Shown piece after piece: positions 62,101-64,000 of a stretch of 64,000 nucleotides of DNA (position 1 is its first letter; every line of letters starts with the position of its first letter). The DNA is from Acidiphilium sp. (GTDB lineage: Bacteria; Pseudomonadota; Alphaproteobacteria; Acetobacterales; Acetobacteraceae), in the NCBI GenBank assembly GCA_028688905.1, contig JAQTXH010000004.1, positions 11,636 to 75,635 of the forward strand, given 5' to 3'. Under the pieces are notes generated by a model. That model worked only from the letters and a program-made list of their open reading frames with translations. It had not been told where the DNA came from and made no database searches. Made by a program: the position numbers and the translations under genes.

Positions 62101-62338
62101 TCGCGGCGAGGCCAGCGATTTGGCCGAACTGGCGTTCCAGCGGGGCGGTCAGCAGTTTCGAGGCGGTATCGGGCGAGGCACCGGGCAGTTTGGTGACGAC
62201 CTGAATGGTCGGGAAATCGACCTGCGGCAGGGAAGAGACCGGCAATTGCTGATAGCCGAGCACGCCGAGTAAAAAAATCGCGATCGCGAGCAGCGTGGTC
62301 GCAACCGGGCGGCCAATGAAGGGTGCCGAAATATTCAC
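59129..62338 (-). CDS. RND multidrug efflux pump subunit (first pump, MdtB-like) with unusual linker
   Basis: A 1069-aa RND pump with the usual twelve helices and acid pair (GFVVDDAIVMIEN). Relative to family members it has an extra Gly/Ser/Thr/Ala-rich segment of about 40 residues near 773-815, between NIYLPTGG and VPAQVPLLQVATV, in the second periplasmic loop. The start ATG 62338 overlaps the adaptor's stop by four bases. It probably forms a mixed trimer with the next gene's product. Confidence 0.92.
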   Translation of the reverse strand: MNISAPFIGRPVATTLLAIAIFLLGVLGYQQLPVSSLPQVDFPTIQVVTKLPGASPDTASKLLTAPLERQFGQIAGLAAMSSISSQGTSAITLRFDLSVSLDTAAQNVQAAINAASGTLPPNLQYPPTYTEVNPADAPVLTLALTSKTVPIYTIANAAQTQIVPKLSEISGVGNVAVEGGMTKAIRIDVNPARLAAYGISLEDVRNAIANANQSGAKGAFNGTNQAYTLGANDQITAPAQYRNLIIAYQNKAPVRLSAVGSVTDGLENDQQIASYNNTPAVVLDIQRQPGANIVSTVQRVQSALTDLGRDLPPGIKLQIVANRTATIKASVDDVQITLVSSALLVVLVIFLFLPNPRAVLIPAIALPLSIVATFGVMSELGYQLDNLSLMALTVASGFVVDDAIVMIENIVRFIEAGETPMRAAYLGSRQIGFTIVSLTISLVAVFIPLLFMPGVIGRLFSEFAVTLAVAVVISAVISLSLTPMMSARLLLPASQAKPGRIARRAEAGLIAVRDRYQGGLNWTLRHQRLMLLVFAATVVITGLLFVIIPKALLPQEDTGAIVAVTEAAQSASLDAMDRLQTRAIGIILHNHAVAGVTSLLGSGLTNPTPNTGRLNITLKPFGTRPGIAVVMRQLQASLTGIPGFSIYMQPVQDITLSSRISPTQYQYTLTDTDQAELDLWARKIQTALKQLPQIADVDSDQQNQGLETYIDVDRASASRLGISMATIEAVLYDAFGQRQISTIYTQNAQYRVILGVDPAYATSPAALANIYLPTGGLASSSGTTALGPGGSVSGNSTTTTGAAASTSTASTTAVPAQVPLLQVATVQSKYGPLAITREDQFPSVTVSFNLAHGASLGGAETAIQNAETKLGVPDTITGTFSGAAAEFQTSLAEEPWLIAAALVVIYIVLGVLYESTIHPVTILSTLPSAGIGALLALMITGTEFTLVALVGIVLLMGIVKKNGIIMVDFAIEAERVRGLSSEAAIMEAAILRFRPVMMTTMAALFGAVPLVLEGGAGSELRAPLGITIIGGLLVSQMLTLFTTPVVYLAMERLRPTPRTSAAADPAPAE

Positions 62339-63498
62339 GCAGAGCCGGCCTTGGCCTGAGTGACGATCTTGATTTTCGAGCCATTCTTCAGCCGCGAATT
62401 GCCCTCGGTGACGACCCGATCGCTGGCCGTGACACCGTTGGTGACGACGATGAGCTGTTCATCCTCGTAGCCGATGGTGATCGGCTGATCGATCACGGTC
62501 GGGTTTTTATGACCAGCCGCGGCCGGCTTGACCAGAAACACGAAACTGCCGTTCGGCCCCTGCTGCACCGCGACCGGCGGCACCGTGACGGCGTCGGGGA
62601 TGCTGCGCACCAGGGTGCGGACATTGACATAGGCCCCCGGCCACAGCGCCAGCTTGGGATTGGGGAAATTGCCCTTGAGCGTGAGCGTGCCGGTGTTGGC
62701 GTTCACCGTGTTGTCGAGCACCGACAGCACGCCGTGATCGAGCACCTGGGCGGTCTGCGGATTCCCTTCGGCGGTCGCGACCAGATTGACGGCACCCTTC
62801 TGCATCGCGGCGGTGATCTGCGCCAGATCCTGCTGGGGCAGGCTGAACTGCACCGCAATCGGTTGCAGCGTGTTGATCACCACGATGCCGTTGGCGAGAT
62901 TGGGGTTGACGATGTTACCGGCATTGACCTGTAAAATCCCGGTCATGCCAGCAATCGGCGCGGTGATTTTGGTGTAGCCGAGGTTGATCCGGTCGGCCTC
63001 GATACTGGCGCGATCCTGCTGGACCAGGGCGCGGTCCTCGGCGGCGGTGGCGTTGGCGGTCGCGGCCTGCTGTTTCGAGGTGTAGTTCTGCGCCACCAGC
63101 GAGGCATATTGCCGCGCCTGAAGCTCGGCGTTGACCAGACTCGCCTGATCCTGCGCCAGTTTCGCGCGGGCCTGATCGAGTGTCGCCTGATACGGCGCGG
63201 GGTCGATCTCGGCGATCAACTGGCCCTTTTTCACAAACTGACCTTCGTGGAACAGCACGGCTTTGAGCGGCCCGGTGATCATCGGCTGCACCGTGACGGT
63301 GCGATACGGCACCACGGTGCCAAGTGCGTCGAGATAGACCGGCACGGTCTGCGCCGTCGCGGGTACGACCTCGACCGGAATCGCGGTCGAGGCCGCGTGT
63401 TTGGGCGCGGATTTGGTATGGAACAGCCGGATCACCACCACCGCGACCAGCACCAGCACGACCAGAATGACGATGGTTCGCCCGCGTCGTTTCGCCAT
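62335..63498 (-). CDS. RND periplasmic adaptor (membrane fusion protein, MdtA-like)
   Basis: A 387-aa adaptor linking the RND pumps to the outer-membrane channel. One N-terminal membrane anchor (RTIVILVVLVLVAVVVIRLF) is followed by the lipoyl/barrel-sandwich region VTVQPMITGPLKAVLFHEGQFVKKGQLIAEIDPAPY, a helical hairpin (about residues 110-180) and beta-barrel parts. There is no lipobox, so it is held by the helix. It overlaps the first pump's start and is three bases after the outer-membrane factor gene. Confidence 0.92.
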   Translation of the reverse strand: MAKRRGRTIVILVVLVLVAVVVIRLFHTKSAPKHAASTAIPVEVVPATAQTVPVYLDALGTVVPYRTVTVQPMITGPLKAVLFHEGQFVKKGQLIAEIDPAPYQATLDQARAKLAQDQASLVNAELQARQYASLVAQNYTSKQQAATANATAAEDRALVQQDRASIEADRINLGYTKITAPIAGMTGILQVNAGNIVNPNLANGIVVINTLQPIAVQFSLPQQDLAQITAAMQKGAVNLVATAEGNPQTAQVLDHGVLSVLDNTVNANTGTLTLKGNFPNPKLALWPGAYVNVRTLVRSIPDAVTVPPVAVQQGPNGSFVFLVKPAAAGHKNPTVIDQPITIGYEDEQLIVVTNGVTASDRVVTEGNSRLKNGSKIKIVTQAKAGSA

Positions 63499-63501
63499 AG
63501 C

Positions 63502-64000
63502 TTATCGTACCTCGTGTTTGGGCAGCACCCAGCCGCCGCCCATCGCCTTGTAGAGATTGACCGCCGCGTCGAGCCGGGTCAGCCGCGCCTGTTCCAGGGT
63601 GTTTTCGTCCGACAGTAGGGTCTGTTCGGCGTTCAGCACGGTGCTGACATCGACCACGCCGGCCTGCAATTGACCCCGCGCGCCATCGAGGGCTGCTTGC
63701 GCGCGCTGGACCGCGATGCGTTGCAGGTGTTCCTGGCGGGTCGCATAGTGCAACGCGGTCATCGCGGTTTCGACATCGGTGAAGGCTTGCGCCACCGATT
63801 GTTCGTATTTGGCGACATCCTCGCGATAGGTGGCGCGATCGACATTCAGCGTGCCGGTGAGCGCACCGCCCTCGAAAATCGGCTGGCTGAGCGAGGACGC
63901 CGCCGAGAGCAGCATCGAGCCGGGGGCAAACAGCATGTTCAGCGCATTGCTCTGCCATCCGGCGGAACCGGTCAGCGAGATCGAGGGGAAGAACGAGGCG
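63502..64000 (-). CDS. outer-membrane efflux channel, NodT/OprM type (5' end cut by window)
   Basis: The C-terminal ~166 residues of a TolC-like factor, running off the right edge. The frame includes FFPSISLTGSAGWQSNALN at the edge, then LSQPIFEGGALTGTL and the helical pair with RLDAAVNLYKAMGGGW, typical of the NodT lipoprotein family. The track's ORF begins at an internal ATG (63936). It is the first gene of the efflux operon: outer-membrane factor, adaptor, pump, pump. Confidence 0.88.
   Translation of the reverse strand, partial: ASFFPSISLTGSAGWQSNALNMLFAPGSMLLSAASSLSQPIFEGGALTGTLNVDRATYREDVAKYEQSVAQAFTDVETAMTALHYATRQEHLQRIAVQRAQAALDGARGQLQAGVVDVSTVLNAEQTLLSDENTLEQARLTRLDAAVNLYKAMGGGWVLPKHEVR

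Overview
The window is GC-rich, densely coded chromosomal DNA of an alphaproteobacterium, most likely a member of the Acetobacteraceae (Acidiphilium/Acidocella/Rhodopila-like). That assignment is an inference. It rests on the combination of a pqqABCDE operon, an hpnABCDE hopanoid operon, a PHB-synthase operon, Fur-type iron boxes, and a GlgC/GlgA/GlgP cluster, with protein style and codon bias typical of that family. There is no rRNA, phage, insertion sequence or CRISPR array, and there is one tRNA (Tyr).

Layout, left to right. (1) 1-5100: a 28-bp palindromic tandem repeat at the left edge, a small lipoprotein, an ABC exporter preceded by a possible leader peptide, an M3 oligopeptidase, a MAPEG-family protein, and a decayed partial copy of the oligopeptidase 3' end. 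(2) 5130-16009: an iron region. Two nearly identical Fur-like boxes in opposite orientation stand before an FbpABC/FutABC-type ferric ABC transporter and before a second operon encoding a secreted beta-propeller-like protein, a Tat-exported DyP-type peroxidase and an OprB-family porin. A CopA-type copper ATPase and a small membrane protein follow. (3) 16160-21250: ComEC, then a minus-strand surface-polysaccharide group (GtrA, polyprenyl-phosphate sugar transferase, GT2). (4) 21695-25655: pqqABCDE, with a convergent TrmH-family methyltransferase. (5) 25721-27618: tRNA-Tyr, PPK2 polyphosphate kinase, and a CBS-BON protein.

(6) 27677-32335 (minus): a polyhydroxyalkanoate operon with a small phasin-like protein, a FabI-like reductase, PhaC, a MaoC-phosphotransacetylase fusion, and an AhpD-like protein. 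(7) 32426-35825 (minus): an arsenic operon arsR-arsC(thioredoxin type)-arsC(glutaredoxin type)-arsB-arsH. (8) 35939-37690: a DEAD-box helicase. (9) 37734-44113: the hopanoid genes hpnA-B-C-D-E, each overlapping the next, with hpnL divergent. (10) 44221-45718: a GlsB/YeaQ-type membrane protein and an acyltransferase. (11) 45681-50688: hemC-hemD-(mitofilin-like)-hemY on minus and tsaD divergent. (12) 50716-56026: glgP-glgC-glgA. (13) 56034-64000 (minus): a four-gene RND efflux operon (outer-membrane factor truncated by the window end, adaptor, two different pumps).

The genes fit a free-living aerobic heterotroph in acidic, iron- and metal-rich conditions. They cover hopanoid membrane reinforcement, periplasmic PQQ dehydrogenase cofactor supply, carbon storage as PHB and glycogen, polyphosphate use, arsenic, copper and drug efflux, and Fur-controlled iron acquisition. 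The least conventional part is the Fur-box-linked pair of operons (5140-13006), where a secreted propeller protein, a heme peroxidase and a porin sit beside a ferric ABC importer.
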